DNA from: Streptomyces sp. IMTB 2501
Lineage (GTDB): Bacteria; Actinomycetota; Actinomycetes; Streptomycetales; Streptomycetaceae
Reading direction: 5' to 3'
Assembly (NCBI RefSeq): GCF_001953885.1
Contig: NZ_MQUS01000015.1
Coordinates: forward strand, 88,483 to 152,482
DNA length: 64,000 bases
Position 1 is the stretch's first letter. Each line of letters starts with the position of its first letter. Below are positions 40,954 to 49,173 of this stretch, piece after piece. A program made the position numbers and the translations under genes. The notes beneath the pieces were generated by a model, which searched no databases, had not been told where the DNA came from, and saw only the letters and a list, made by a program, of their open reading frames with translations.

Positions 40954-43065
40954 TCAGTTCTGTTCCGCCGCGCCCAGCCGGAGCGTGACCTGCTGGTCGG
41001 TGCCACCGCGCCGTAGGGTCAGCCGCAGTGAGTCGCCGGGCCGGTGGGTGCGGATCTTGACGATCAGCTCCTCGGCCGTGTGCACGGGCTGCCCGTCGAC
41101 GTCGGTGATGACATCGCCCGCCTTGAGTCCGGCCCGCTCACCGGGGCCGCCCCGGGCCACGGCGGGGCCGCCGTTCGCGCTCTTGCTGTCGATACGGGCG
41201 CCGTCGCCGGTGTACGACATGTCGAGGGTGACGCCGATCACGGGGTGGGTCGCGTGGCCGTCGTTGATCAGTTCCTCGGCGACGCGCTTGGCCTGGTTCA
41301 CCGGGATGGCGAAGCCGAGACCGATGGAACCGGCCTCGCTGCCGTCCGAGCCGGAGCCGCCGTCGGCGGAGCGGATGGCGGAGTTGATGCCGATCACCTG
41401 GGCCCGGGAGTCGAGCAGAGGACCGCCGGAGTTGCCGGGGTTGATGGGCGCGTCGGTCTGCAACGCGTCGACGTAGCTGACGTCGCTCCCGTCGCCCTTG
41501 TCCCCGCCGGACGTGATCGGCCGCTCCTTGGCGCTGATGATGCCGGAGGTGACGGTGTTGGCGAGGTCGAAGGGGGCGCCGATGGCGACGACGGGGTCAC
41601 CGACCCGGACGTCGTCGGAGTTGCCGAGGGGCAGCGGGGTGAGCCCGTCGACACCGTTGACCTGGACGACGGCGAGGTCGTAACCGCTGTCGTGACCCAC
41701 CACCGTGGCCTTGACGGTGTCACCGCTGCTGAAGGTCACCGTTATCCCGCCGTCCGATCCGGCGGGCGCGACGACATGGTTGTTCGTGAGGATGTGCCCC
41801 TGGGCGTCGAGCACGAAGCCCGTACCGGTGTCCTCCTGATCGGTCCCGGTGACATGCAGGGTCACGACACTGGGCAGGGCCCGGGCGGCTATCCCGGCCA
41901 CACTGTCCGGCGCCCGCCCGGCAGGCACACGCCCTGCCTGCGGCAGCCGAACATCGCCGCCCAGCCCCTCCCGCTCGACATAGGCCCCGACGACCCCACC
42001 GATACCCGCGGAAACAAGGGCGATCACCAGACTCCACACCACCACGAACCGCCGCGCCCGCCGGCCACGCCGCACATCCGCCGCCAGCCCCTCACCCCCG
42101 CTCTGCTGCAACGCCCCTGCCTGCTCCACGGGCGAACCAGCGGCCCAGGGGTCATAACGCCGCGACGAATCCCCTGCCGACTCCGGCGATGACGGTGCGC
42201 CCAGGGGGGCGGGACCGACGGCGGTGGGGGCGCCGGGGGCTGCCATGGGTCCGCCGGGGGCGGGGGCGTGCGGCCCGGGTACGGGCGCGGGAGCTCCCGG
42301 TGCGGGGGCGGGAACCCTAGGTGCCGAGGCCACGGGTCCCGGCCCCGGGGGAGCCGTGGGGGCGGGCATGGGCGTGCCCTGGGCCGGGGTGGCCGCCGGG
42401 TGCTGTACGGGCGGTGCGGGGGCCCAGGGACCCGGCTCGCCGTACGGCGGAGTGCTGTAGGGATCGGGGTCGTGCAAGGGCTTCGGCCGCTCGGTGGGGG
42501 CCGCCCAGGCCGTTTCTCCGGGCTCGGACGGCACACCGGCCGCTGCGCTCTCGGCCGCCTCGGCCCCACCCGTCGGCCCCGACACCGGCTTGGCCAGCTC
42601 GAAGTCCCCGTCGCTCATGGCCTCGGCCTCCATGGCCTCGGCCTCGCTCACCGCGGCACTCTCCGCCTCAGCGCTCCTGGGCCCGGCCGTCTCCACCTCG
42701 GGCGGCCGCACGGGCTCGGCCCCAGGTACCGGACGCGCCAACTCGAAGTCTGCCGACCCGGGATCCACCGACTCGGAATCCATCGGCTCGGATACCTCCC
42801 GCCCGGAGCCAGTCCGCTCGAAATCCGTCGCCTGCGAACCCGTCGGCTCGAAGTCCGCCGGCCCGGAATCCACCGGCCCGGAATCCGTCCTCTCGGATTC
42901 CGTCGGCTCAGCCGTCGACGGCTCGACACCGCTGGGCATTCCTCCCCGCCCGGCGCTCACCTGCTCCGCGGCGTCGGTCCGGTCGGCCGGTGCCGGCGTC
43001 ACCCCCGCCGCTCCCTCCGGCCCCTCCGGTTCTTCCCCCGGTGGGACACGGTTGCCCTTGCTCAT
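40954..43065 (-). CDS. htrA: HtrA/DegP-type membrane serine protease with PDZ domain
   Basis: A 703-residue protease. About 330 disordered residues come first, Glu/Pro-rich with FELARP/FELAKP and DSGPxDxGP repeats, then Pro/Ala-rich. One membrane helix follows ('FVVVWSLVIALVSAGIGG'). The outside trypsin-like domain has catalytic His430 ('NNHVV'), Asp463 ('GYDLA') and Ser546 ('PGNSGGPL'), and a C-terminal PDZ domain. HtrA degrades or refolds damaged envelope proteins. It is downstream of the ECF sigma and anti-sigma genes, so it is probably a stress-regulon member. The cytoplasmic part is much longer than in mycobacterial HtrA. Confidence 0.94.
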   Translation of the reverse strand: MSKGNRVPPGEEPEGPEGAAGVTPAPADRTDAAEQVSAGRGGMPSGVEPSTAEPTESERTDSGPVDSGPADFEPTGSQATDFERTGSGREVSEPMDSESVDPGSADFELARPVPGAEPVRPPEVETAGPRSAEAESAAVSEAEAMEAEAMSDGDFELAKPVSGPTGGAEAAESAAAGVPSEPGETAWAAPTERPKPLHDPDPYSTPPYGEPGPWAPAPPVQHPAATPAQGTPMPAPTAPPGPGPVASAPRVPAPAPGAPAPVPGPHAPAPGGPMAAPGAPTAVGPAPLGAPSSPESAGDSSRRYDPWAAGSPVEQAGALQQSGGEGLAADVRRGRRARRFVVVWSLVIALVSAGIGGVVGAYVEREGLGGDVRLPQAGRVPAGRAPDSVAGIAARALPSVVTLHVTGTDQEDTGTGFVLDAQGHILTNNHVVAPAGSDGGITVTFSSGDTVKATVVGHDSGYDLAVVQVNGVDGLTPLPLGNSDDVRVGDPVVAIGAPFDLANTVTSGIISAKERPITSGGDKGDGSDVSYVDALQTDAPINPGNSGGPLLDSRAQVIGINSAIRSADGGSGSDGSEAGSIGLGFAIPVNQAKRVAEELINDGHATHPVIGVTLDMSYTGDGARIDSKSANGGPAVARGGPGERAGLKAGDVITDVDGQPVHTAEELIVKIRTHRPGDSLRLTLRRGGTDQQVTLRLGAAEQN

Positions 43066-43199
43066 GCTCTCCCCACAGCTGGCCGTGGTCGCGCGGTTCT
43101 GCGGCGGCCACGGAGCGTCGAATGCGCCCCCGGGGCATCGCCGCGGGAACTGCCCTCACAGGATTCAACCAGGTTCGCGGGCCGTGGCGAAGTGGCCGG

Positions 43200-44255
43200 T
43201 CAGGGCGTCTGGTGGGGTACGGAGGCAGACGATGAGGGAGTGGGGGTGGCGGGGTCGGGGACGGGGGCGGTCAGCAGGCCGGAGCCGGTCACTCCGGGGA
43301 ACGTGGACCAGGCGTTGAGGGGGTAGACCACGGTGTCGTCGAGCGGGCGTATCAGCGGGGAGACGGCGGCCGCGCCGGCCATGACCGGTGTGGTGAGGCC
43401 ACGCATGGCATTGCGCTGGGCCTGATCCTGATGCGTGCCGGGGGACGGCAGTCCTGGTACCAGCGGTGCGGACATCGACGTCGGGACGGCCAGTGTCTGT
43501 CCGAGCTGGGTGCCGCCCTGGGCGAGCAGCGGCCCCACCACGCGACGGCGCTGGCCGTCGGGTGTGGCGGCGGTGCCCGCGCCCGTGCCGGCCGAGCGCG
43601 CCGGGATCACGTTGCTGCCGGTGCCGCTGCCGCCGCGGGCGTCCGCGCTGGTGTCACCGGGGATGGCGGTCGCCATGCTGCCCAGGGCGACCGCAGCCAG
43701 CGACACGGCTCCGGCGGCGGCCACGGCGAACCGCAGCCCGCGCGAGGCGGAGCGACCGTCGTCCGGGCGGCCGACGGGGTGGATGCGGAAGCCGCGCTCC
43801 TCGGCGGCGGGGACGGGGCTCTCCGGGCCGTGCGGGCCGGCGGGGACGTACCCGAACGCGAAGCGGTCGCCTCGCCTCACCCCGAAGACGCCGAAGACAC
43901 CGAAGGCGCCGGAGGCACCGGCGGCCGTTGCCGTCTCGTCGTCGGAGCTGTGTCCGAAGGGTCCGCCCCCGGGCGGTGACATGCCGTCGCCGTCCAGGTC
44001 GCCTCCTCCGGGCAGGCCCTGGAGGCGGGCCAGCAGACTCTCCGAGGGCGGCGGCGGGGCCGTCTCCGCGAACACGTTCTTCAGTCGGCGCTGGGCGTCC
44101 GCCTCCGCCTTGCACCGGGCACAGGTGGCCAGGTGCGCGAGGACCCGCTCACGCGACTCATGACCGAGCTCTCCGTCCACCAGGGCGGAGAGCCGGTCTC
44201 CCAGGTGCTGCTCTGCGAGGTGCGCCTCCGCAGGTTTCGGCCGTGATCCACTCAC
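43200..44255 (-). CDS. Zinc-associated anti-sigma factor (RseA-like), membrane-anchored
   Basis: A 351-residue anti-sigma factor. The N-terminal ZAS domain contains the zinc motif H41-x3-C45-x2-C48 ('HLATCARC'). A Gly/Pro-rich linker, one membrane helix ('VAAAGAVSLAAVALGSM', about residue 190) and a disordered outside part follow. It should hold the cognate ECF sigma inactive and release it on envelope stress or thiol oxidation. Its GTG start overlaps the sigma stop by 4 bp (GTGA), which sets equal stoichiometry. It is larger than mycobacterial RseA, which lacks such a tail. Confidence 0.92.
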   Translation of the reverse strand: MSGSRPKPAEAHLAEQHLGDRLSALVDGELGHESRERVLAHLATCARCKAEADAQRRLKNVFAETAPPPPSESLLARLQGLPGGGDLDGDGMSPPGGGPFGHSSDDETATAAGASGAFGVFGVFGVRRGDRFAFGYVPAGPHGPESPVPAAEERGFRIHPVGRPDDGRSASRGLRFAVAAAGAVSLAAVALGSMATAIPGDTSADARGGSGTGSNVIPARSAGTGAGTAATPDGQRRRVVGPLLAQGGTQLGQTLAVPTSMSAPLVPGLPSPGTHQDQAQRNAMRGLTTPVMAGAAAVSPLIRPLDDTVVYPLNAWSTFPGVTGSGLLTAPVPDPATPTPSSSASVPHQTP

Positions 44256-45034
44256 GCGGTCGCGCCCCCTCCCCCCAGAGCGGGGACACGGGTCAGGAAG
44301 GAGCGCCGCTCGGCCGCGCGCGCCTCCGGGGACCGGTGTGCGAGGGCCTTGCGGAGCTGGGAGCGGCCACGGTGGATACGGGAGCGGACCGTGCCGAGCT
44401 TCACGCCGAGGGTCGCGGCGATCTCCTCGTACGACAGACCCTCGATGTCGCACAGGACGACGGCGGCGCGGAACTCGGGCGCGAGGGTGTCCAGGGCCTG
44501 CTGGACGTCGGCGTCGAAGTGCGCGTCGTTGAAGAGCTGCTGCGGGGTGGGCTCGCGGCTGGCCAGGCGCTCGGCCGCGTCCTCGCCGAGGGCGTCGAAG
44601 CGGATGCGCTGCTTGCGCCGGACCATGTCCAGGAAGAGGTTCGTGGTGATGCGGTGCAGCCAGCCCTCGAAGGTGCCCGGCGAGTACGTCGACAGGGAGC
44701 GGAAGACACGGACGAAGACCTCCTGGGTGAGGTCCTCGGCGTCGTGCTGGTTTCCGGTCAGGCGGTAGGCGAGGCGGTAGACCCGGGCACTGTGGGTGCT
44801 GACGATCTCCTCCCACGTGGGCGGAGTCCACGCCTGCCCGTCCGCGTCGGTGGAGAAGGTCGCGGTCTGGGCCTCGCCTGCGGCGAGACCGGCGTGGTGG
44901 TCAGCAGCGGTGTCGGTCACGGATTTCGGCCTGCCCGCCGACCCGAGGAAGCGCCGCAGCACTCCACCCCGATCCCCGGGCGCAGCCGCACCTCCCCTGT
45001 CGGCTCTGGTGGTGTCCAGTGGAGCCCCTACCAT
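44252..45034 (-). CDS. ECF RNA polymerase sigma factor (mycobacterial SigE-like)
   Basis: A 260-residue sigma factor. Region 2 is 'RLAYRLTGNQHDAEDLTQEV' followed by 'TFEGWLHRITTNLFLDMVRR'; region 4 is 'LCDIEGLSYEEIAATLGVKL' followed by 'GTVRSRIHRGRSQLRKAL'. An N-terminal extension of about 90 residues is mostly disordered, as in mycobacterial SigE. ATG 45034 has GAGGTGG upstream; a GTG at 45130 is an alternative for a longer form. A GGAACC-N16-CGTT promoter lies 140 bp upstream. It is followed in operon by its anti-sigma factor. It is not the classical Streptomyces SigE, so no symbol is given. Confidence 0.93.
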   Translation of the reverse strand: MVGAPLDTTRADRGGAAAPGDRGGVLRRFLGSAGRPKSVTDTAADHHAGLAAGEAQTATFSTDADGQAWTPPTWEEIVSTHSARVYRLAYRLTGNQHDAEDLTQEVFVRVFRSLSTYSPGTFEGWLHRITTNLFLDMVRRKQRIRFDALGEDAAERLASREPTPQQLFNDAHFDADVQQALDTLAPEFRAAVVLCDIEGLSYEEIAATLGVKLGTVRSRIHRGRSQLRKALAHRSPEARAAERRSFLTRVPALGGGGATA

Positions 45035-45174
45035 AGCCACCTCGCCCGTTAGCTCCGGATAAGCGGTTTTACGAGAATTTGATACACGCTGATACGGCTG
45101 CGTCAGCAGTTGCTCGGCGTCCTGATCCACCTCTTACCCCCCGTCGCGCATCCGGGCACCGTCTCATCCCACTA

Positions 45175-45200
45175 AACGTCCGGTCCCATCTGCGGGTTCC
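45175..45200 (-). promoter_or_regulatory. ECF-type promoter of the sigma gene
   Basis: On the minus strand GGAACC (45200-45195), a 16-bp spacer and CGTT (45178-45175) match the promoter class used by SigE/SigH-type ECF factors. It would give a 5' UTR of about 130 nt for the sigma gene, suggesting autoregulation. Confidence 0.6.
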
Positions 45201-45253
45201 CGACGGCAACGGATACAGTCACGCCCAGGCATTCACGGGGACAGGAGAGGGTC

Positions 45254-45886
45254 ATTACCGGCAACCGGCAGACGAGCTGGGCGTTCGCCGACGCCTTTGT
45301 CGCCGAGGACGAAGCGCTGCGCTGGGCCCGTGACCGGGCCCGCGAGGCAGGGCTGCGCTCGGTGTCGCCCGGCACGGGCGCCGCGCTGCGACTGCTCGCC
45401 GCCTCCGTGGACGCGAAGGCCGTCGCGGAGATCGGCACCGGCTGCGGGGTGTCCGGAATCCATCTGCTGCACGGCATGCGCCCGGACGGGGTGCTCACCA
45501 CGGTCGATCCGGAGCCGGAACACCAGCAGTTCGCCCGGCAGGCCTTCCGCGCCTGCGGTTTCGCCAGCAACCGGGCCCGCTTCATCCCGGGCCGCGCCCT
45601 TGACGTCCTGCCCCGGCTCGCGGACGCCGGCTACGACCTCGTCTTCTGCGACGGGGACCGGGTGGAGTACCTGGACTATCTCGCTGAATCGTTGCGCCTG
45701 CTGCGGCCCGGCGGCCTGGTGGTCTTCGAGGGCGTCTTCGCGAACGGCCGTACCGTCGATTCGGGGCCGCAGCCCACGGAGGTGCTGCGGCTGCGGGAAC
45801 TGCTGCGCGCGGTGCGCGAGAGCCAGGAGCTGGTGCCGTCGCTGCTGCCGGTGGGCGACGGCCTGCTGTGCGCCGTCAAACGCTGA
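45254..45886 (+). CDS. O-methyltransferase with apparent non-canonical start
   Basis: A SAM-dependent O-methyltransferase of about 210 residues. SAM motif I is 'VAEIGTGCGVSG', with 'TVDPEPEHQQFARQAF' and 'YDLVFCDGD' after it. Family similarity begins at 'QTSWAFADAFVAEDEALRWA', upstream of the first in-frame GTG (45362). The frame is open from 45176 but holds no ATG, GTG or TTG before 45362. ATT 45254 lies 6 bp after GGAG of GGAGAGG and is the best-placed initiator; ATC 45188 is another. It is divergent from the ECF sigma gene, as Rv1220c is from sigE. Substrate unknown. Confidence 0.8.
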   Translation: MTGNRQTSWAFADAFVAEDEALRWARDRAREAGLRSVSPGTGAALRLLAASVDAKAVAEIGTGCGVSGIHLLHGMRPDGVLTTVDPEPEHQQFARQAFRACGFASNRARFIPGRALDVLPRLADAGYDLVFCDGDRVEYLDYLAESLRLLRPGGLVVFEGVFANGRTVDSGPQPTEVLRLRELLRAVRESQELVPSLLPVGDGLLCAVKR

Positions 45887-45985
45887 CCGGACTGCCGCGG
45901 GGCGGCCCGCCACGGGGCGGATACGCGACCGCCCCGGCACGTCGTACGATGCCGGGGCAGCCGTGAGGACTGGATCGCTGACGCG

Positions 45986-46153
45986 TCAGACGACGACGTT
46001 CTTCAAGGCGTCGGCGAGCGCCGCGGCCTCGTCAGGGGTCAGCTCGACGACGAGTCGACCGCCGCCTTCGAGCGGAACGCGCATGACGATGCCCCGCCCC
46101 TCCTTGGTCACCTCGAGCGGGCCATCACCCGTCCGCGGCTTCATGGCCGCCAT
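45986..46153 (-). CDS. DUF3117 small protein
   Basis: A 55-residue protein that matches the actinobacterial DUF3117 family over its full length: 'MKPRTGDGPLEVTKEGRGIV' and 'RVPLEGGGRLVVELTPDEAA'. It is predicted to be a small beta sheet followed by a helix. No role is established that I know of; the homologue Rv1211 lies in the equivalent mycobacterial region. The ATG at 46153 has an excellent GGAAGGGGA site. It converges on the O-methyltransferase gene. Confidence 0.9.
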   Translation of the reverse strand: MAAMKPRTGDGPLEVTKEGRGIVMRVPLEGGGRLVVELTPDEAAALADALKNVVV

Positions 46154-46524
46154 GCTCGTTCCCCTTCCTGAAACCAGCTCATCGTCTGCCGAGAGCCCTC
46201 GGAGGGCATCCGCGGTTCCGGAACGGACACGCGACACCGGCATCGAACACATTGCTTCCCGGCCATTATCCCGCATGGCAGGACCCGATGACCAACATCA
46301 GTCGGCATCGCTTGGGCAACGCGCGCGAGCAAAACCACCCAATTCGGGGATGTGGCTGCGATACTTCGCCACCGCACGGACATCCACCGGCCGACACCGC
46401 TCCGTTTTTCTTTGACGCAGGTCACACGTCGGGTCCGGCCCTTGGAAAGCGATCTCCGCCATGCTGTCCTTCGTACAGGGACGTACCGAGCGGTACGTCA
46501 TCCCGACCCCGGAGGGGATGCGCC
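46154..46524. other. Divergent promoter region between DUF3117 and enoyl-CoA hydratase genes
   Basis: This 370-bp stretch has no supported ORF. The AT-richer CCGTTTTTCTTTGACGCAGG near 46402-46421 is a possible promoter element for the plus-strand gene, and a perfect 20-bp palindrome lies at 46480. Long frames here are not codon-biased. Confidence 0.45.
46480..46499. promoter_or_regulatory. Candidate operator: GACGTACCGAGCGGTACGTC
   Basis: A perfect 9-bp inverted repeat with a 2-bp centre lies 25 bp before the enoyl-CoA hydratase ATG, overlapping the likely transcription start. The ACCGnnCGGT core is like sites of TetR-type regulators such as PaaR. Confidence 0.55.
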
Positions 46525-47328
46525 ATGGCCGACACCGTGCTCTACGAGGTGAGCGACGGACTCGCGACGATCACGCTGAACCGCCCCGAAGCGATGAACG
46601 CGCTGAACATCGCGACCAAGGTCGCCCTCCGCGAGGCGGCGGAATCCGCGGCCGGGGACACCGCCGTACGGGCGATCCTGCTGACCGCGGCCGGGGACCG
46701 GGCGTTCTGCGTGGGCCAGGACCTCAAGGAGCACATCGGGCTCCTCGCGGCGGACCGTGAGACCGGGTCCGGGCAGACCATGTCCACGGTCAAGGAGCAC
46801 TACAACCCGATCGTGCGGGCGCTGGCCGGAGCGCCGAAGCCGGTGCTCGCCGCGGTGAACGGCGTCGCGGCCGGGGCCGGCTTCGGCTTCGCGCTCGCCG
46901 CGGACTACCGGCTGGTCGCCGACACGGCCGCGTTCAACACCTCCTTCGCGGGCGTGGCGCTGACCGCCGACTCCGGCATCTCCTGGACGCTGCCCCGGGT
47001 GATCGGCCCGAGCCGTGCGGCCGACCTGCTGCTCTTCCCGCGCAGCATCAGCGCCCAGGACGCGCTGGAGCTGGGCATCGCCAACCGGGTCGTACCCGCC
47101 GCCGAGTTGCGCGCCGAGGCCGAGAAGACGGCGCGGGCCCTGGCCGAGGGGCCGACGGTGGCGTACGCGGCGATCAAGGAGGCGGTGGCCCACGGGCTCA
47201 CGCACTCCCTCGCCGAGACCCTGGAGAAGGAGGACGAGCTGCAGGCCCGGGCCGGCCAGTCCGAGGACCACGCAATCGCGGTGCAGGCGTTCGTGAACAA
47301 GGAGAAGCCGAAGTACCTGGGCCGCTGA
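46525..47328 (+). CDS. Enoyl-CoA hydratase/isomerase family protein (PaaG-like)
   Basis: A 267-residue crotonase-fold enzyme. The CoA oxyanion segments are 'RAFCVGQDLKEH' near residue 63 and 'NGVAAGAGFGFALAADYRL' near residue 112. 'TADSGISWTLPRVIGPSRA' resembles the PaaG isomerase group with Asp in the position used by epoxyphenylacetyl-CoA isomerases. It may act on aromatic- or fatty-acyl-CoA; the exact substrate is not shown. ATG 46525 follows GGAGGGG. A perfect palindrome just upstream suggests a dedicated repressor. It stands alone among the conserved Rv1205-Rv1221-like genes, so it may be a later insertion. Confidence 0.9.
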   Translation: MADTVLYEVSDGLATITLNRPEAMNALNIATKVALREAAESAAGDTAVRAILLTAAGDRAFCVGQDLKEHIGLLAADRETGSGQTMSTVKEHYNPIVRALAGAPKPVLAAVNGVAAGAGFGFALAADYRLVADTAAFNTSFAGVALTADSGISWTLPRVIGPSRAADLLLFPRSISAQDALELGIANRVVPAAELRAEAEKTARALAEGPTVAYAAIKEAVAHGLTHSLAETLEKEDELQARAGQSEDHAIAVQAFVNKEKPKYLGR

Positions 47329-47329
47329 C

Positions 47330-48032
47330 CCCGCCGACCGGCTGGTCCCAGTGCCCCAACAGGCGACGTTCGCCCTGTCTCGACGCCCGCACGCCCTCTC
47401 GACGCACCGGACGCCGCTCCTTGACGGGCAGACGTCGCCTGCCGGGGGACTGGGGCGCGATGAGCAGGGCCTTCGCGCCCACCGGCCGGTATCCGGCCGC
47501 CTGGAAGGCGCGCACTCCCCAGAGGGGGCACCCCCATCGGGCGTTGCCGGCGGCCTGTTGCGACCAGACCCACTCCCCCGCGGGAACGCGGTGGCGGGTG
47601 GCCGTGGCCGGGGCGCGGTCCAGGCCCCGGTGCCGGGCGTCCTCGTCGACCTCGGCCGCCGTCTCCCAGCGGCCCGCCACACCCCGGCCGAGGACGACGA
47701 CCCCGCCGCCCGTCGCCCGGACGCGGACGTCGTCCCGGCGCCGCCGCGCACTGTGCGCGCGGACGGTCCGGGCCGGCCGGCTCCCGCAGCTCCAGCGGCG
47801 GCGGGCCGGGCAGGGCGGGGGCCACGGTGAGCAGGTCCATGGTGTCGGCCGACCGGCCCGTGCGGGCCAGGAACGCGGCCAGGAAGCGGGGGTTCATCGC
47901 GGCCGCCGGCTCGTCGCGGTCCAGGGACGCGAGCGTGCTCCGCACCCCGTGCCGGTCCTCGTCCGTGAAGACCACGGAGTGTGCGGTGAACGCGATCACT
48001 CGGGCGTCGCGGTGGCTCGGCCGTGGCACCAC
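47330..48032 (-). pseudogene. Frameshifted GNAT acetyltransferase
   Basis: Two minus-strand frames together resemble one GNAT protein. The first (from about 48032) reads 'VIAFTAHSVVFTDED' to 'ALPGPPPLELREPAG'; after about 47780 the similarity moves to another frame with 'VVVLGRGVAGRWETAAEVDE', 'GLDRAPATATRHRVPAGEW' and 'FQAAGYRPVGAKALL'. That places a frameshift near 47770-47785. A G/C-rich inverted repeat of about 24 bp (near 47514-47541) also seems inserted between 'QAAGNAR' and 'VRAFQAAGY'. No natural stop follows the last motif. Either a decaying gene or a sequencing error; the 3' boundary is approximate. Confidence 0.6.
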
Positions 48033-48069
48033 GGTCGTATGCCGGCCAGAGCAGCGGGGGCCATGGCGG

Positions 48070-48660
48070 TCAGGAACCGGCGGTTCTCGCCACGCACGCC
48101 TCCAGGTGGTCGTTGACCAGGCCGCACGCCTGCATCAGGGCGTACGCGGTCGTCGGGCCGACGAATCTGAGGCCCCGTTTCTTCAGGGTCTTGGACAGGG
48201 CTGTGGACTCCGGGGTCACAGCCGGGATGTCGGCGAGGGTCTTCGGGACCGGACGGGTGGCCGGGTCGGGCGCGTGGGACCAGACCAGCTCGTCCAAGTC
48301 GCCCTCCGCCCAGTCGGCGAGCACGCGCGCGTTGGCGAGCGTGGCATCGATCTTGGCGCGGTTGCGGATTATGCCCGGGTCCGCCAGCAGGCGCTCGCGG
48401 TCCTCGTCGCTGAACGCGGCGATCTTCTCGATGCGGAAGCCGGCGAAGGCCGACCGGAAACCCGGGCGGCGGCGCAGGATCGTGATCCAGGACAGGCCGG
48501 ACTGGAAGGCCTCCAGGCTGATCCGCTCGAAGAGGGCGTCGTCGCCATGGACCGGGCGGCCCCACTCCTCGTCGTGGTACGACACATAGTCCTCGGTCGA
48601 CAGGGCCCAGGGGCAGCGCAGGGCGCCGTCGGGCCCGGCGAGGGCGGCTCCGTCGCTCAT
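48070..48660 (-). CDS. tag: DNA-3-methyladenine glycosylase I
   Basis: A 196-residue base-excision repair enzyme. The N-terminal 'RCPWAL' and 'YHDEEWGRPVHGDDALFERI' are family marks; 'LEAFQSGLSWITILRRRPGF' is the base pocket; 'VGPTTAYALMQACGLVNDH' and the following Cys supply the helix-hairpin-helix and zinc-snap residues with the N-terminal Cys/His. It removes 3-methyladenine from DNA. Its ATG overlaps the DivIVA-like gene stop by 4 bp (ATGA), so the two are coupled. The same pair occurs in mycobacteria (Rv1210 beside Rv1209). Confidence 0.94.
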   Translation of the reverse strand: MSDGAALAGPDGALRCPWALSTEDYVSYHDEEWGRPVHGDDALFERISLEAFQSGLSWITILRRRPGFRSAFAGFRIEKIAAFSDEDRERLLADPGIIRNRAKIDATLANARVLADWAEGDLDELVWSHAPDPATRPVPKTLADIPAVTPESTALSKTLKKRGLRFVGPTTAYALMQACGLVNDHLEACVARTAGS

Positions 48661-49013
48661 CGCTGGTCCTCGGGGTGATCGGGCTTCGCCATGTGGACGT
48701 GTGCCGCCGCGGCTCTGGCTCCGGCCAGCGCCGACTCCAGGTCCGCGATCCGGGCGTCCCGCTCGGCCAGTTCGGCGCCGAGCCGGCCGAGGGCGTCGTC
48801 GACGTCCGCCATGCGGTAGCCGCGCGGGGCGACCGGGAAGCGCAGGCTCTCCACGTCCGACCGGTCCACCGGGCGGTCCGGGGGCAGCGGGTCCTGCAGC
48901 CGCTCCGGCGCCACCTCGGGCAGCGGGGCGCTGCCGCCACCGCCCACCACGGCAAGAGTCACCGCGGCGACCACGACGGCCAGCGCGACGACCAGGAACA
49001 AGAACATCACCAT
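48657..49013 (-). CDS. DivIVA-domain membrane protein
   Basis: A 118-residue protein with an N-terminal membrane helix ('FLFLVVALAVVVAAVTLAVV') and, after a Pro-rich linker, a DivIVA-type motif ('FRFP'-like 'LRFPVAPRGYRMADVDDALG') leading into a short coiled coil ('ELAERDARIADLESALAGAR'). Such proteins may link envelope growth sites to the membrane; its role is unknown. The ATG at 49013 or 49007 could be the start. It is coupled to tag by an ATGA overlap and is divergent from the folP homologue. Confidence 0.85.
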   Translation of the reverse strand: MVMFLFLVVALAVVVAAVTLAVVGGGGSAPLPEVAPERLQDPLPPDRPVDRSDVESLRFPVAPRGYRMADVDDALGRLGAELAERDARIADLESALAGARAAAAHVHMAKPDHPEDQR

Positions 49014-49173
49014 CGCCAGGGGTCCCCACGCTCTCTGCCGGACGCACTACCGGACGTCGAAATGTATCCGTTGAATCTCTTGACTCTTTCAGGGTCCGAT
49101 CGTGCCATGCCGGTCTGACACTAACGGTCTCAGGCGCCCCTACCACGGGACGCACAGGGAGGGGTCACAGCGG

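Noticed and set aside
46498..47751. 417-codon minus-strand ORF opposite the enoyl-CoA hydratase
   Set aside because: It is the antisense shadow of the hydratase; only its upstream part overlaps the GNAT pseudogene, in a third frame.
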